The translations under genes and the position numbers were made by a program. The notes beneath the pieces are model-generated. The model did not search any database, was not told where the DNA came from, and was given only the letters and a program-made list of their open reading frames with translations. A DNA stretch of 64,000 nt from Rutidosis leptorrhynchoides (lineage: Eukaryota; Streptophyta; Magnoliopsida; Asterales; Asteraceae). The stretch is from positions 223,335,501 to 223,399,500 of the forward strand of contig NC_092338.1 in NCBI RefSeq assembly GCF_046630445.1, given 5' to 3'. Shown here in pieces: positions 12,662-24,807 of the stretch (its first letter is position 1; every line of letters starts with the position of its first letter).

Positions 12662-15600
12662 AGTAGTGACTCGAACTTTTCCATGTTTATATATATTAGA
12701 TGAAATTGATATTTACATGATTAAGTGTTTCCAACATGTTAAGCAATCAAACTTGTTAAGACTTGATTAACTGAAATAGGTTTCATATAGACAATTGACC
12801 ACCCAAGTTGACCGGCGATTCACGAACGTTAAAACTCGTAAAAACGACATGACGATATATATATGGATATACATATTGTTAACATGAGATTATGATAAGT
12901 AAGTATCTCCATAAGTATATTAATAATGAGTTATATACATAAAAACAAGACTACTAACTTAAGGATTTCGAAACGAGACATATATGTAACGATAATCGTT
13001 GTAACGACATTTAAATGTATATATATCATATTAAGATATATTAATATATCATAATATCATGATAATATAATAATTTATAATCTCATTAAATATAATAAAC
13101 AATGGGTTAACAATATTAAATGAGATCGTTAACTTAAAGGTTTCAAAACAACACTTACATGTAATGACTAACGATGACTTAACGACTCAGTTAAAATGTA
13201 TATACATGTAGTGTATTTAGATGTATTAATATACTTTTGGAAGACTTCAAGACATATATCAAAACACTCATACTTAACAAAAATGGTTACAGTTACATTC
13301 CCATTCTTTTTTCATCAAGAATTCTAGTCGTATTCATACCCGTATTATAGACAGCTTCAAGACGTACTTACTATGGGTATATACCAATAGGAACTAGCTT
13401 GGGATTCCACTCTTGATTATGTCATACATGACTAATCAATTTTAACTTCTACCATGAACTAGTCAACTAACTAGAACTCCTTTTAACCCCACTCACCACT
13501 CACCACTTACCACTCATCATTCACTCCATTTCACTTCCAATTCTCTTTCTAATTCTCTCTCAACACACACGCACACTTATAAACGAATTTTGCCAGTAGC
13601 TAATAATCATCTTCATTAAAAAATTACTTCAATAATCAAGCTATAATCATCTTAGGAAGAACACTTCAAGAACACTTCGAAAATCCTTTCAAGTTAACTA
13701 GTTTACATCCAAGCTTTCTAGTCCATTCCAAGTAATCATCTAAGATCAAGAAACCTTTGTTATTTACAGTAGGTTATCTTTCTTATTCAAGGTAATATTC
13801 ATATTCAAACTTTGATTCAATTTCTATAACTATAAACTATATTAATTCAAGTAAAAATCTTACTTGAACTTGTTTTTGTGTCATGATCCTACTTCTAGAA
13901 CTTTCAAGCCATCCAGGATCCTTTGAAGCTAGATCATTTCTTGTCACTTCCAGTAGGTTTACCTACTAAACTTGAGGTAGTAATGATGTTCATAACATCA
14001 TTCGATTCATATATATAAAACTATCTTATTCGAAGGTTTAAACTCGTAATCACTAGAACATAGTTTAGTTAATTCTAAACTTGTTCGCAAACAAAAGTTA
14101 ATCCTTCTAACTTGACTTTTAAAATCAACTAAACACATGTTATATATCTATATGATATGCTAACTTAATGATTTGAAACCGGAAAACACAAAAAACACCG
14201 TAAAACCGGATATACGCCGTCGTAGTAACACCGCGGGCTGTTTTGGGTTAGTTAATTAAAAACTATGATAAACTTTGATTTAAAAGTTGTTCTTCTGGGA
14301 AAATGATTTTTCTTATGAACATGAAACTATATCCAAAAATCATGGTTAAACTCAAAGTGGAAGTATGTTTTCCAAAATGGTCATCTATACGTCGTTTTTT
14401 TTGACTGAAATGACTACCTTTACAAAAACAGCTTGTAACTTATGTTTCCGACTATAAACCTATACTTTTTCTGTTTAGATTCATAAAATAGAGTTCAATA
14501 TGAAACCATAGCAATTTTATTCACTCAAAACGGATTTAAAACGAAGAAGTTATGGGTAAAACAAGATTGGATTTTTTTTTATTGTTGTAGCTACCGGAAA
14601 TATTGTAACAATTCTATACAAATCATAACTTAACGAACTTATATTGTATTATTCATGTATTCTAATATATATTATGTAATCTTGGGATACCATAGACACG
14701 TATACAATATTTTGACATATCATATCGACCCATCTATATAATATATTTTGGAACAACCATAGACACTCTATATGCAGTAATGTTGGAGTTAGCTATACAG
14801 GGTTGAGGTTGATTCCAAAATAATATATATAGTTTGAGTTGTGATCTAGCCTGAGGCTTGTATACACTGGGTCGTGGATTGATCCAAGATAATTTATATT
14901 TATTTATTTCTGTACATCTAATTGTGGACAACTAGCTGTAGGTTACTAACGAGGACTGCTGACTTAACAAACTCAAATCATGAAAACGTAATAAAAAATG
15001 TTGTAAATATATTTTGATCATACTTTGATATATATGTACATATTTGTATAGGTTCGTGAATCGATCAGTGGCCAAGTCTTACTTCCCGACGAAGTAAAAA
15101 TATGTGAAAGTGAGTTATAGTCCCACTTTTAAAATCTAATATTTTGGGATGAGAATACATGCAAATTTATAAATGTTTTACGAAATAGACACAAGTAAAT
15201 GAAACTACATTATATGGGTGAATGATCGAAGCCGAATATGCCCCTTTTTAGCTTGGTATCCTAAGAATTTGGGAACAGACCCCGAAATTGACGCGAATCC
15301 TAAAGATAGATCTATTGGGCCCAACAAGCCCCATTCTGGAATTTGGAATGCTTTAGTACTTCAAAATTATCATGTCTGATGGGTATCCCGGAATGATGGA
15401 GATATTCTATATGCATCTTGTTAATGTCGGTTCCCAGGTGTTCACTATATGAATGATTTTTATCTCTATGTATAGGATGTATTGAAATATGAAATCTTGT
15501 GGTCTATTATTATGATTTGATAATATATAGGTTAAACTTATAACTCACCAACATTTTTGTTGACGTTTTAAGCATGTTTATTCTCAGGTGATTATTAAGA

Positions 15601-15931
15601 GCTTCCGCTGTTGCATACTAAAATAAGGACAAGATTTGGAGTCCATGCTTGTATGATATTGTGTAAAATCTGCATTCAAGAAACTTATTTTTGATGTAAT
15701 ATATTCTTATTGTAAACCATTATGTAATGGTCGTGTGTAAATAGTATATTTTAGATTATCATTATTTGATAATCTACGTAATGCTTTTTAAACCTTTATC
15801 GATAAAATAAAGGTTATGTTTGTTTTAAAAATGAATGCAGTCTTTAAAAAACGTCTCATATAGATGTCAAAACCTCGCAACGAAATCAATTAATATGGAA
15901 CATTTATAATCAATATGAACGGGACATTTCA
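12662..15931 (+). repeat. E1 3' LTR
   Basis: Collinear with 2793-6073. The first base appears mutated (AGTAGTGAC against TGTAGTGAC). It ends ...GGGACATTTCA followed by the TTACT target duplication. No gene is seen inside. Confidence 0.93.
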
Positions 15932-16141
15932 TTACTGCCTCTATTGCATAGACAGTGTATAGATAAATTCATATCTTAGTGTATCTATTATTGTTACCTT
16001 TGCCCGACAGCTTCTGTAGATTAATCCGTAACTTATGGGATTTTAGTATTATATATGCATATGTAAATTATGTATTGTAGGATAATAATCTACATCCTAT
16101 AATCTATTTCTTATTGAAAATCCTTCATCTGATCGTACGAG

Positions 16142-16267
16142 ATGAATCCCTTAACCAGTTCAAGTCCCTTAGATTTCGATAGCTATTCCGATAGTTATTC
16201 CGACAACTATTTCGATATGGATGAATCAACCAATCAGCCATCCCCAATTCATCTGATGGGTTCGTAG
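16142..16267 (+). pseudogene. E0 short N-terminal gag-like ORF remnant
   Basis: A 41-codon ORF starting MNPLTSSSPLDFDSYSDSY with a Ser/Asp-rich composition, ended by TAG. Its place downstream of the leader and the following broken frame suggest the start of an old gag or accessory ORF. There is no motif to prove it. Confidence 0.3.
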
Positions 16268-16474
16268 TCGACTTAACCGATGGAGACAGGAAGAACGCAT
16301 CCTTTCCACCAACCAAATTTCCCTCTTGACAAAGAACCCGAAGCACTTATCGGTGAACCTGTCTGAAACACCATTTTCTCTCTCATTTCCAGAGTATCTC
16401 GTCATGAATATATACTACATCAAATTCTAAACCTTATTCATCCGCTCGTTCCGACCGACAAACATCCTGGAGTA

Positions 16475-16654
16475 ATGGAAGAAGTCAACGAGCTTCGCGC
16501 CCGAGTTGTAGCCTTGGAAAATATGGTACAAAATGTACCAGCTTCAGCAACATCACCGGCACCAACAGTACCACCAACATCAATACCAGTACCACCAACA
16601 ACTCAAGTTTCAACAAAACACGCCTCAACATCTCATTATGTACCTCGAGCATAA
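16475..16654 (+). CDS. E0 small ORF, heptad region plus Pro/Thr-rich tail
   Basis: A 59-codon ORF, MEEVNELRARVVALENMVQ followed by a Pro/Thr/Ser-rich tail. The first 20 residues have a leucine/valine heptad pattern typical of a short coiled coil. It may be the only surviving coding part of this non-autonomous element, or a gag fragment. No family recognised. Confidence 0.35.
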   Translation: MEEVNELRARVVALENMVQNVPASATSPAPTVPPTSIPVPPTTQVSTKHASTSHYVPRA

Positions 16655-18217
16655 TCATCGTTCTACATCATTTATCTTCCATCGACATGATGATTATGTA
16701 ATCTTCAATGTCTTAGAGATTATATATTCTAGTTCTAATGGTAAATCAAATGAGATTAGTATCACATTAACTCATTAAATCCATGATTATATCTGAAGAA
16801 AATATATATGTATATATATTTTCATAAAGATTGTAATTAAAAATTCTTTCGTACAAACTGTTAATGGTGAAAATATTTTAACGGGTAGGTAATACCCGAG
16901 GAATATTTAGATTTCACATTAATAAGTTACATTGTACATTCTTCGAATCTGATTCAACAGTCATTTACTATCCTACTTACAACCACCGATATACGTATCC
17001 GTTCACCGCAGAATAATCAGTTTCATTCAATTTCATATTTGGATTTTGACCTATCAGAATCCGACAAGTGGCATAATGAAGAAAACATTGAACAAAAATA
17101 AAAATTGTTAGAAACAAACAAATTAACTATGAGAAATTTTGTTAAGAATCCACGCTAACAAAATCCTTGCTAACTGTTCCTAGCTAACTGTTAATTCCCT
17201 ATTACATTATCGCAATTTAATTATCGCAATTTATTTATCGCAATTTATTTTCGCAATTTTTATTCTCGCAATTTTATTTATCGTCATTTAATTTCTATTA
17301 TTTATTTTACGCACTTTAAATATCGGGACATGTATACAAGGTTTTGACATATCATATCGACGCATCTATATATATTATTTGGAATAACCATAGACACTCT
17401 ATATACAGTAATGCGAGAGTTAGCTATACAGGGTTGAGGTTGATTCTATAATAATATATATACTTTGAGTTGTGATCGAGTCTGAGACATGTACACGGGT
17501 CACGATACGTATTAATTAATTCGAATATTATATATTAAACTATATATGAATTATTGGACTATTAACTGTGGACTATCGACTATGGACTAATAACATTGGA
17601 TAATTAAAATGAATTAAAATATTGATTATAACATATGAAACTAAACATTTCTTCAAGTTTACCACTTGATTTCATCTTAACTCTCATTTGTATCTTGACG
17701 ATTACAATCTGCGTTCAAACCTTTCATGATTCTTGAAAACACCTCAATCGAGAGGATGAACCAACCGCACTTCATCTACGAGAAGAAAAGATTGATGCAT
17801 ATAGTTATGCACCTGAAACTACTCGAAACCTGAGTAAATGTTTAACACATAGCTGTGCTAATTCCTTTAGTGTTATTATTACCGAAAATAACTTTGCAAC
17901 TCCTGATCGAGATAGCCAGTTTTGTCACAGCTCCAGCAAGTCAACATCGACTTTCGTTCGAAACAACCTTATTATAACTTTGATATATATGCGTGCTCTT
18001 TTATTGTTACGGGAAATCTTTTATATTCCACTAAATTACTAGCAGACGTACCAGCAACCTCGTTGCTCCTTGGCTTAAATCTCTACGACAAATCAATATA
18101 TTTATCTATTGAAGTCCTATCATGAACTCATCGATATCTCGTAACGATAATTACCATACCAAGTACCGAAAGGCATCAATCGATAATCTCAAAATACTCA
18201 GCGATTCTACGGCAACA

Positions 18218-18218
<1 letters not shown>

Positions 18219-18304
<86 letters not shown>
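18219..18304. repeat. (TA)n microsatellite
   Basis: About 42 TA units inside the E0 internal region. It produces a spurious Tyr-Ile repeat ORF. Confidence 0.95.
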
Positions 18305-18305
<1 letters not shown>

Positions 18306-20061
18306 CTTCTATCTCCTAGATTTACGAATTTCAATTCTGAATTTCTGAAAAGCGCTTTAGGTTAGGAATCAGTTTCCTGAGTTTTGAAAAAGCTGATGAA
18401 ACAGTGAAAACTGAAGACTGCCTTAACAGTCAAAAGTTTGATGATAAAGAATGGAGTGTTGGAAAAGCTCAAAGATTTTGATACTGAAAAATGAATTGAG
18501 CAAATCATGAAAGAGACTCTGAACAAGGACTAAACTTGTACATAAAAGAATCCTGATAATTCTGTTTCTGATGAAATCTTTAACGAATACCTTGCTCCTT
18601 AATCACTCTAAATCATCGTGAATGAATTTCTTCATCACAATTTGATTCAAAAATTCTAAGATATTATCGTATCTTTCATAATTAATATCCTCAATATTTC
18701 TGAAGATATCTTCATAAATATTCTCGTTCGATATAAATTATCTCTCCGCGCTATCTGTGATATATCATAAAAGGAAACTGTCTTAGTTTCTATATTCTGT
18801 AAACCTTCGAGTTTAAAATAAGAATGCTTTTGAAGTAGTGTTGGAAATTGATGCATGAGTTAGTATAATATAATGACACTTGATCAATGTGATTATATTA
18901 CAGTAAGTCATGCTGAGTTTCTAATGAAACGTGATGATTCATAGACCATAACGTCATCATGTGCCATGTTACACGACTCTTACATTCTATCTAATCCATG
19001 AACATATCAAGAGCATATTTTCTTGATAGTCCTATCTTTTCCCTTTGAATTCGGGTAACTTAACCAATCAAGATCGTGCTATTACCATCTCTCTCTTAGA
19101 ACATTATCCATGTTCATTCGAAGTTCCACACTTACGAATTCTGGACCGTTACTCGCTTTACTAGAGATCGAAAAATAATAAAAAAGGCAAAGAGCTCCAA
19201 AATATAAGAGAAAATATAAAGCCCGATAACAACACATAAATTACAAACCGTGTATATCAATGTTTATCGCAACATAAAGACACGGGAGAATTAAAAACAC
19301 TATAACCTCAGTTGCAAAGTAGAAGAAAACTGATTCCTCCGGTAGTAGTTGGAAAAGGAGAATAATTGTTGCGATAGTAAGGATAAGGACAAGAATCAGA
19401 ACTGGATTAAGCATTTTCACAATCTTTTGGATGTATGAACTAAGAAAGAAAGTATTGGAATGGTGAGAATAATGGAACGGAAGAGCTTAATTTATAATGG
19501 AAATATCAAATAGAGTAATCGAGGCAGATCACCGTATTTAATTATAGAGATCTTAATTTCCTTACTCGCCGATGAATCAAATCTTTTAGATTTCAAAGAT
19601 TTTCTTTAAATCCCTTGAATTCCGGAATCCAACCAATACAACGTCAAAAGTTAAGACACACCTTATTTTCAAAATTCAATCGTGACTACGTCAAAAGTTA
19701 TGACAAACCTCTATTTCTTCATTTCAATCTTTTGTGACAGCTTCACTCGTACGCTTCGCATAATCGAATTGTTTTATCTATATTAATTAATAATGATAAA
19801 ACTCTATTTGTCAATTCATATTCGTCATGAAAACATTTTTATGGTTAGCCATGACGACCTCACTCAAATTTCGGTACGGATTTTCTTTAACGGGTAGGTA
19901 CTGTGACGACCAGGAAATTTTTGACCAAATTTAAACTTAATCTTTATGTGATTTCGACACGATAAGCAAAGTCTGTTAAACCGAGTCTCAAAATTTTTGA
20001 ACTGTTTACATTGATTCAATTAACGTTTAACTACTCCCGACGATTCACGAACAATTGTTTG

Positions 20062-20063
<2 letters not shown>

Positions 20064-20118
<55 letters not shown>
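20064..20118. repeat. (TA)n microsatellite
   Basis: Near-perfect TA run close to the start of the E0 3' LTR. Confidence 0.95.
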
Positions 20119-20120
<2 letters not shown>

Positions 20121-20204
20121 GTAAGTATTGGAAATAATAAAATGTTATTGAATCATATATTGGTAATTAAATCTATGAGACTTGATATATTTTGATATTA
20201 TAGT

Positions 20205-20867
20205 ATGACACCATTCATCCGAAATTCTAGCTTCGCCACTACACCCGTGTATAAAACTGTTGGATTCGAATTCATAAAAGTAACTCATGCACATTTCTTT
20301 CCTAATATATTGTCATTATTAAATATGATTCTTATATTTATCTATATACCCTACATTCAATCACTTCTCTTCTTTATTATTTTGTTTTTGGAATTTCATT
20401 GTGCTACTAGTCTTGATCGAGATAGCCATTATCTTTATGATACAAATGGCTTTTGTCTTCTTAATTGGATTTACATACATGTACATACATCTTTTTCCAT
20501 CATTTTTCCATCTTTCACCTGCACACAATTATATATATGGCTCCACTCCTTCCTCGGTAGATACTTTGACTCTTTCACAGCACTACACAAACAAACACCT
20601 TTGACTCCTTTATTAATTGATACTCCTAAAACCCGATCAAATTATTGTGGTTCTTCTGTTCTGATCAATTCAAGACACAACCCAAACCAACCCCTTTTCG
20701 GCCCACTGCTCAAACACATACCATGCGAAGACCACATACTTGTTGCTGCTAGTTTTATACTACAACTTCTGCTCGATGAAAACCCCACCCCAAAACCACA
20801 TCCAACCTACAACCTCATTTATTTAGTACTGCAGTATGTTTCTGGTCAGTCCTCACAACGCACATAA
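20205..20867 (+). CDS. Hypothetical 220-codon ORF inside E0 LTR
   Basis: An open frame of 220 codons in the 5' part of the LTR, for which the window holds no second copy to compare. Composition is rich in Phe, Ile, Leu, Pro and Thr. The N-terminal half has hydrophobic stretches (about residues 30-65 and 85-115) that could be membrane segments. No motif or family is recognised. LTRs rarely encode proteins in Ty3/gypsy elements, so this may be an accidental ORF in a pyrimidine-rich region. Confidence 0.2.
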   Translation: MTPFIRNSSFATTPVYKTVGFEFIKVTHAHFFPNILSLLNMILIFIYIPYIQSLLFFIILFLEFHCATSLDRDSHYLYDTNGFCLLNWIYIHVHTSFSIIFPSFTCTQLYIWLHSFLGRYFDSFTALHKQTPLTPLLIDTPKTRSNYCGSSVLINSRHNPNQPLFGPLLKHIPCEDHILVAASFILQLLLDENPTPKPHPTYNLIYLVLQYVSGQSSQRT

Positions 20868-21462
20868 GAGAGATACTTGTTTTCCATGTTCTTTTTTCAT
20901 ACTTCGAGCTGAGATCCGCCACCCTCTCCATCAAGGACCATCGATCAAACCCATTTCGATTACTCCTTTCTATCCTACCGCTAATTTTTTTCTGTTTTTG
21001 AAGTCCACAACACAACCACAACAACCTACCAAGCTCGCTGTTACAACTGGGTTCTTGTTCCTGGTTAAGCACTTAAACCACCACCTTATTTTTTTTAAAG
21101 CCTTAAACTGACACCTTATAATTCCTGCTTTTGTTGATGTTTACTTTCTGTTTTGAATAAACCTAAACCAAACACCACTGGTTTGCTTGCCTCTTGCTTC
21201 TCTTCTTGTTCGGATTCAATCACCACCACAACCGCCATTAAATCAATTGAGTTTTATCACTATACCATCAAACACCAACATATGAGGACTATCCTTTTCC
21301 TGTTACTGTTTGAACAAGAACAACCACCATCATCAACAAATTCATTCGATTACTATAACTGTTTCTATAAACTATTTTCCATCAATAAGATACCATTGAA
21401 CAACGTATATACGATGTACACTTGCTTATGCGGTTATGTTTGATAACATCTGCTATTCACAT

Positions 21463-21465
<3 letters not shown>

Positions 21466-21550
<85 letters not shown>

Positions 21551-21555
21551 AATAA
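21466..21555. repeat. (TA)n then (TAA)n microsatellite
   Basis: Corresponds to the TA tract at the window start. The TAA extension is specific to this copy. Confidence 0.95.
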
Positions 21556-21807
21556 AGAGAGCGTATGATGGCTGCTGCAACTTGTTGATCACGTTCCTGT
21601 ACCAAAACTTTATGCACCGACAGCTCTCCTCCATTCTCTTAACGGGTTGGATATTTTTTTTTGGGCTTTTGTTTAGTGGGTTGATTTATATAAAATGGAT
21701 CCAATATGTCTAACTCTTGGTCCACTGTATATTTTAAGAATGTTTGGATATAGATAGTGAGATACATGTTAGATGATGATACATGATGATGCCGTGAATG
21801 ATGATTA

Positions 21808-22079
21808 TGTAACACCCTAGGCAAATCCCACATCGCCCACGAACATGAGTGATCATGGGATTATAAGGTAATACTCACGCTTAAATGACACAACGCGTTT
21901 TGGGATCACAGGCAGAGCAGATGTGTGAGTACGCTGCAGTTAAGCGTGCTCGGGCAAGAGCACTACCAGGATGGGTGACCTTCTGGGAAAGTGCTTCTCG
22001 TGTGTGGTCGCCAAGAAAAAGCCGTGCGCCTGTGGGCAAAGCGGACAATATTGTGGTCATGTTAAGCTGGGGTGTTACA
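21808..22079 (+). mobile_element. Cassandra-type TRIM solo LTR with 5S rRNA-like domain
   Basis: A 272-bp insertion bounded by TGTAACACCC and GGGGTGTTACA and flanked by the 5-bp duplication GATTA (21803-21807 and 22080-22084). The E0 5' LTR at about 288-300 has the empty site with one GATTA. Inside, AGTTAAGCGTGCTCGGGC (from 21939) and AGGATGGGTGACC (from 21968) match the A box and C box of plant 5S rRNA genes. That is the hallmark of Cassandra terminal-repeat retrotransposons in miniature. There is no second LTR, so this is a solo LTR. Confidence 0.93.
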
Positions 22080-22339
22080 GATTAGGATTAGAAAAGGATG
22101 ATAATAGATACTACATGATTAAGAAGTGATGTTAATGAAATAAGAATGATGATGAAACGGTGATGGTACAGTGATCATGATATGATCATAAATTTTTTGT
22201 GACATGTGATGAGGATGATTAAGATGATGTATGATGTTATGATGTTAAGCATTGATGATGATGTCGATTTGTTTTTAGAAAAAGAAGTAGACAGACGAAT
22301 AGTTTAGTTAAATAAATTCAATCTGAGAATTTAAAACAG

Positions 22340-22405
22340 AAATAAAAGGGGCAGAGGAATGGTTGGGAGTGTGTTAGGGGAACGAAAGATCGCGGGTTCG
22401 AGCCC
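22340..22405 (+). other. tRNA-like / Pol III box region, second E0 copy
   Basis: Counterpart of 566-623 in the 3' LTR. The B-box is GGTTCGAGCCC at 22395-22405, a good match to the consensus GGTTCGANNCC. The A box is poor. Confidence 0.4.
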
Positions 22406-22454
22406 GGGCAGTGGCGTTATATTTTTAGGCTTATTCTTTTGAGGTAGCATTCCT

Positions 22455-22947
22455 ATTTTATTATTATTATTACTATTATTATTATTATTATTATTATTTT
22501 TATTTTTATTATTAATTATTTTTGTTATTGTTATGTTAATTAATTATAACATTAATATTAGGATTATTATCATTAATATAATGAATATTATCAGTATCAT
22601 TATTATTACTAATGTTATACTATTAGTATTATTATTAAAAACTTTATAAGTATTATTATTATTGTTAATATTATTATATTCATAATTATAATTATTATCG
22701 TTAAGAATTAATATAAATGTTTTCATTATGATTATTAACTTATAACATTTTTATTTATTTTTACTAGTATTATCATTATTATTAATATTATAAGTATTTT
22801 CATTTTTATTGACATTATTATTATTTTTAACATTAAAATTATTATTTTTTTAACATTATTATTATTATTATCTTTATAAGTACTAGCATCATTATTATTA
22901 TACAAATATTTGCATATAACAAATTATTTATTTTCAATATAATACTA

Positions 22948-23013
<66 letters not shown>
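22455..23013. repeat. (TTA)n-rich tract and (AT)n microsatellite
   Basis: TTA-rich low-complexity sequence to about 22910, then a pure AT run at 22951-23013. Matches 675-1306 of the 5' LTR; the AT run is longer here. Confidence 0.9.
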
Positions 23014-23015
<2 letters not shown>

Positions 23016-23777
23016 AATTAAATAAATAAGATATATAATTTAAGATATAATATATAAATTTGTTCGATTACGAGTATATAAGTTAATATATATACAAATG
23101 ATATAGGTTCGTGAATCTGAGGCCAACCCTGCCTTGTTCAGTCATCATATGTATTTTTACTTCAAAATACAATATTGTGAATTCATTTGCTCCCTTTTAC
23201 TCTTTACATTTTTGGGTCTGAGAATACATGCGCTACTTTTACAACTGCTTTATTAAATGCTTTTGAAATACATTTTGAACTGCGAATACATGAAATGCTT
23301 TTATAAATGTTTGACGAGATAGACACAAGCAAAACATTCCTCGAATGAATTATGTGGACGTGATAATTGCCACCATTGAATTATGTGGACGTGATAATTG
23401 CCACCATTGATATGAATATTTTTCCCCTGATTATTATTGCTTGGTAACCTAAGAATTAGGGAACATCACTAATTTTGAGAATTAGTGCACGCCTAATTGA
23501 CGCGAATCCTAAAGGTAGCTACCGGGTTTAACACCCCCACCCAGAATGTTCACTAGACGGAAGGGCTAGTGGGCGTGGTGTTTAGTACTTCGAAGTTTAT
23601 AAGATTATTATACAGATGAGATGTTCTGTTTTAGGGATATTATTATGCGCATTATATGTTAAGATCGGTTACCAAGCCAAGCTATGAAAGCAATGAAAAG
23701 TGAATGTTATGTATCAAGAGAATGATTTTATACACAGGTTATGTGTATGTTATTTTTGTGCACAAGATATGTGTACG

Positions 23778-24397
23778 TGTTAGTACGATTTTCCGTATAG
23801 CGGCTGTAAGGTACTAGTACAGAAAATTAGCTGCTCAGCGTGTGGCGTATACTGTTGATTGTTGTTTGCCCTCGAGAAATAATCTCTGCAGACCCGAAAC
23901 ACATATATAAGATCTGTATGGTGGCCTCAATCAATCTGTGGATCAATCTGTAATGATCCGTTTAGCGCACTGCTGCTAAGCGGCTAATGTTATTTTAGAG
24001 TGAGAAAGAACTGTGTGAGAGAGAAAGTGTACTTCTCTTTGACTGAAGTTTAGATCAGAATGATGTGAAATGTGGTGACCCAGGGGGTCTATTTATAGGT
24101 GTAGAATGTCCGAAATTCACGGGATACATGTGTCAATCACTGAATGGTTTTGTTACGTGAAGTATCCGGAATGTCGGTGGCGTGTACTGACGTGGCTGCG
24201 TGCTGTTCACGCGCTGAGTTAAAGGGCTTATGCATAGAAGCTGCCTGCAGGGCTTACGCTTGACGCTGAGCGGCCTGATGAATGCTGGGCGGTAAACTCT
24301 GAAGATCAACAAATTTAGCTATCTCTTATGTTCTTTGATCGAGTTTTCTGTATAAAACTGATGTTTTTATGCGTGTATCTCCTAGGATACACCATTA
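23778..24397 (-). repeat. E2 3' LTR (left copy)
   Basis: 620 bp; in element orientation it starts TAATGGTGTATCC and ends GTACTAACA. About 22 differences from the other copy by eye (roughly 3-4%). A TATA box (TATAAATA on the minus strand) lies at 24090-24097. Confidence 0.93.
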
Positions 24398-24411
24398 AGT
24401 CCCCCCAGTTT
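24398..24411 (-). promoter_or_regulatory. E2 polypurine tract
   Basis: Minus-strand AAACTGGGGGGACT directly upstream of the 3' LTR: the plus-strand primer of reverse transcription. This fixes the element's orientation. Confidence 0.85.
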
Positions 24412-24650
24412 AATGTCTTTATTTTTGTAAAAAATAAAGTCATTAAACTAAAATAAAAGATGCCTTTTTCCTCGAAGACACAAAACCGCTGTAGCCGTCT
24501 GATTTTCTGCTCTGACGTCATTTTATCAATCATGAATTTGCCCCCAAAATCTTTTTAATTTATTTTCAAAGTTTAATTAAATTGGTTGTTCTATTGATCT
24601 GTCCCATACACGTGTCTTAATCTCATCCTTTTGTCATCCATCAGTTGAAT

Positions 24651-24658
24651 TATAAATA
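24651..24658 (+). promoter_or_regulatory. TATA box of the E2 antisense gene
   Basis: TATAAATA on the plus strand, about 150 bp upstream of the ATG at 24808 and outside the LTR. It suggests that the antisense gene has its own promoter. Confidence 0.5.
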
Positions 24659-24807
24659 AGCCGTTCCTCTTTTCTATTTCTGCTTTCGAAAACCGTTCGT
24701 ATGCTTTGAAAACAACTGCAATTAATCGTTTTAGCAAAGCTTTTAAGTACAAGGTTAGTGCAATTATTCATTACTCGTATTCTTCTCCTTTTTATTTTTT
24801 CGCTACC

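Larger units (their letters stand above)
2793..15931 (+). mobile_element. E1: Tekay/Del-like Ty3/gypsy chromovirus with captured genes
   Basis: A complete element of 13,139 bp. It has two long LTRs (3281 and 3270 bp), a PBS for initiator-Met tRNA, and the order acidic ORF, F-box-like ORF, gag, protease, RT, RNase H, integrase, chromodomain. The flanking 5-bp target duplication TTACT is at 2788-2792 and 15932-15936. LTRs differ by roughly 2% by eye. It is inserted in the E0 leader, so it is younger than E0. All pol stops lie in one frame, so it was intact when it landed and has decayed mostly by point mutation. The chromodomain and the gag-pol order place it in the chromovirus branch; Tekay/Del is an inference from the very long LTRs and domain layout. 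Confidence 0.92.
15937..19901 (+). mobile_element. E0 internal region, non-coding or eroded
   Basis: About 4 kb of E0 between the E1 insertion and the E0 3' LTR. It has only traces of gag-like coding (16142-16267 and 16475-16654) and no RT, RNase H or integrase motif on either strand, so E0 is non-autonomous. TTTAACGGGTAGGTA motifs occur at 16878 and before the 3' LTR. The segment 17338-17560 is homologous to part of the E1 LTR (14695-14885). A degenerate ATCGCAATTTATTT tandem array lies at about 17205-17310. The remainder (17600-19880) looks like heavily mutated sequence with no recognisable motif. Confidence 0.75.

Noticed and set aside
18122..18319. Tyr-Ile repeat protein
   Set aside because: Translation of a TA microsatellite; the same applies to 21434-21634.
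21930..22000. A functional 5S rRNA gene
   Set aside because: Only the internal promoter part matches; it lies inside a 272-bp Cassandra LTR with target duplications.
21885..22085. 66-codon ORF
   Set aside because: Covers the Cassandra LTR and its 5S-like sequence; not a protein gene.
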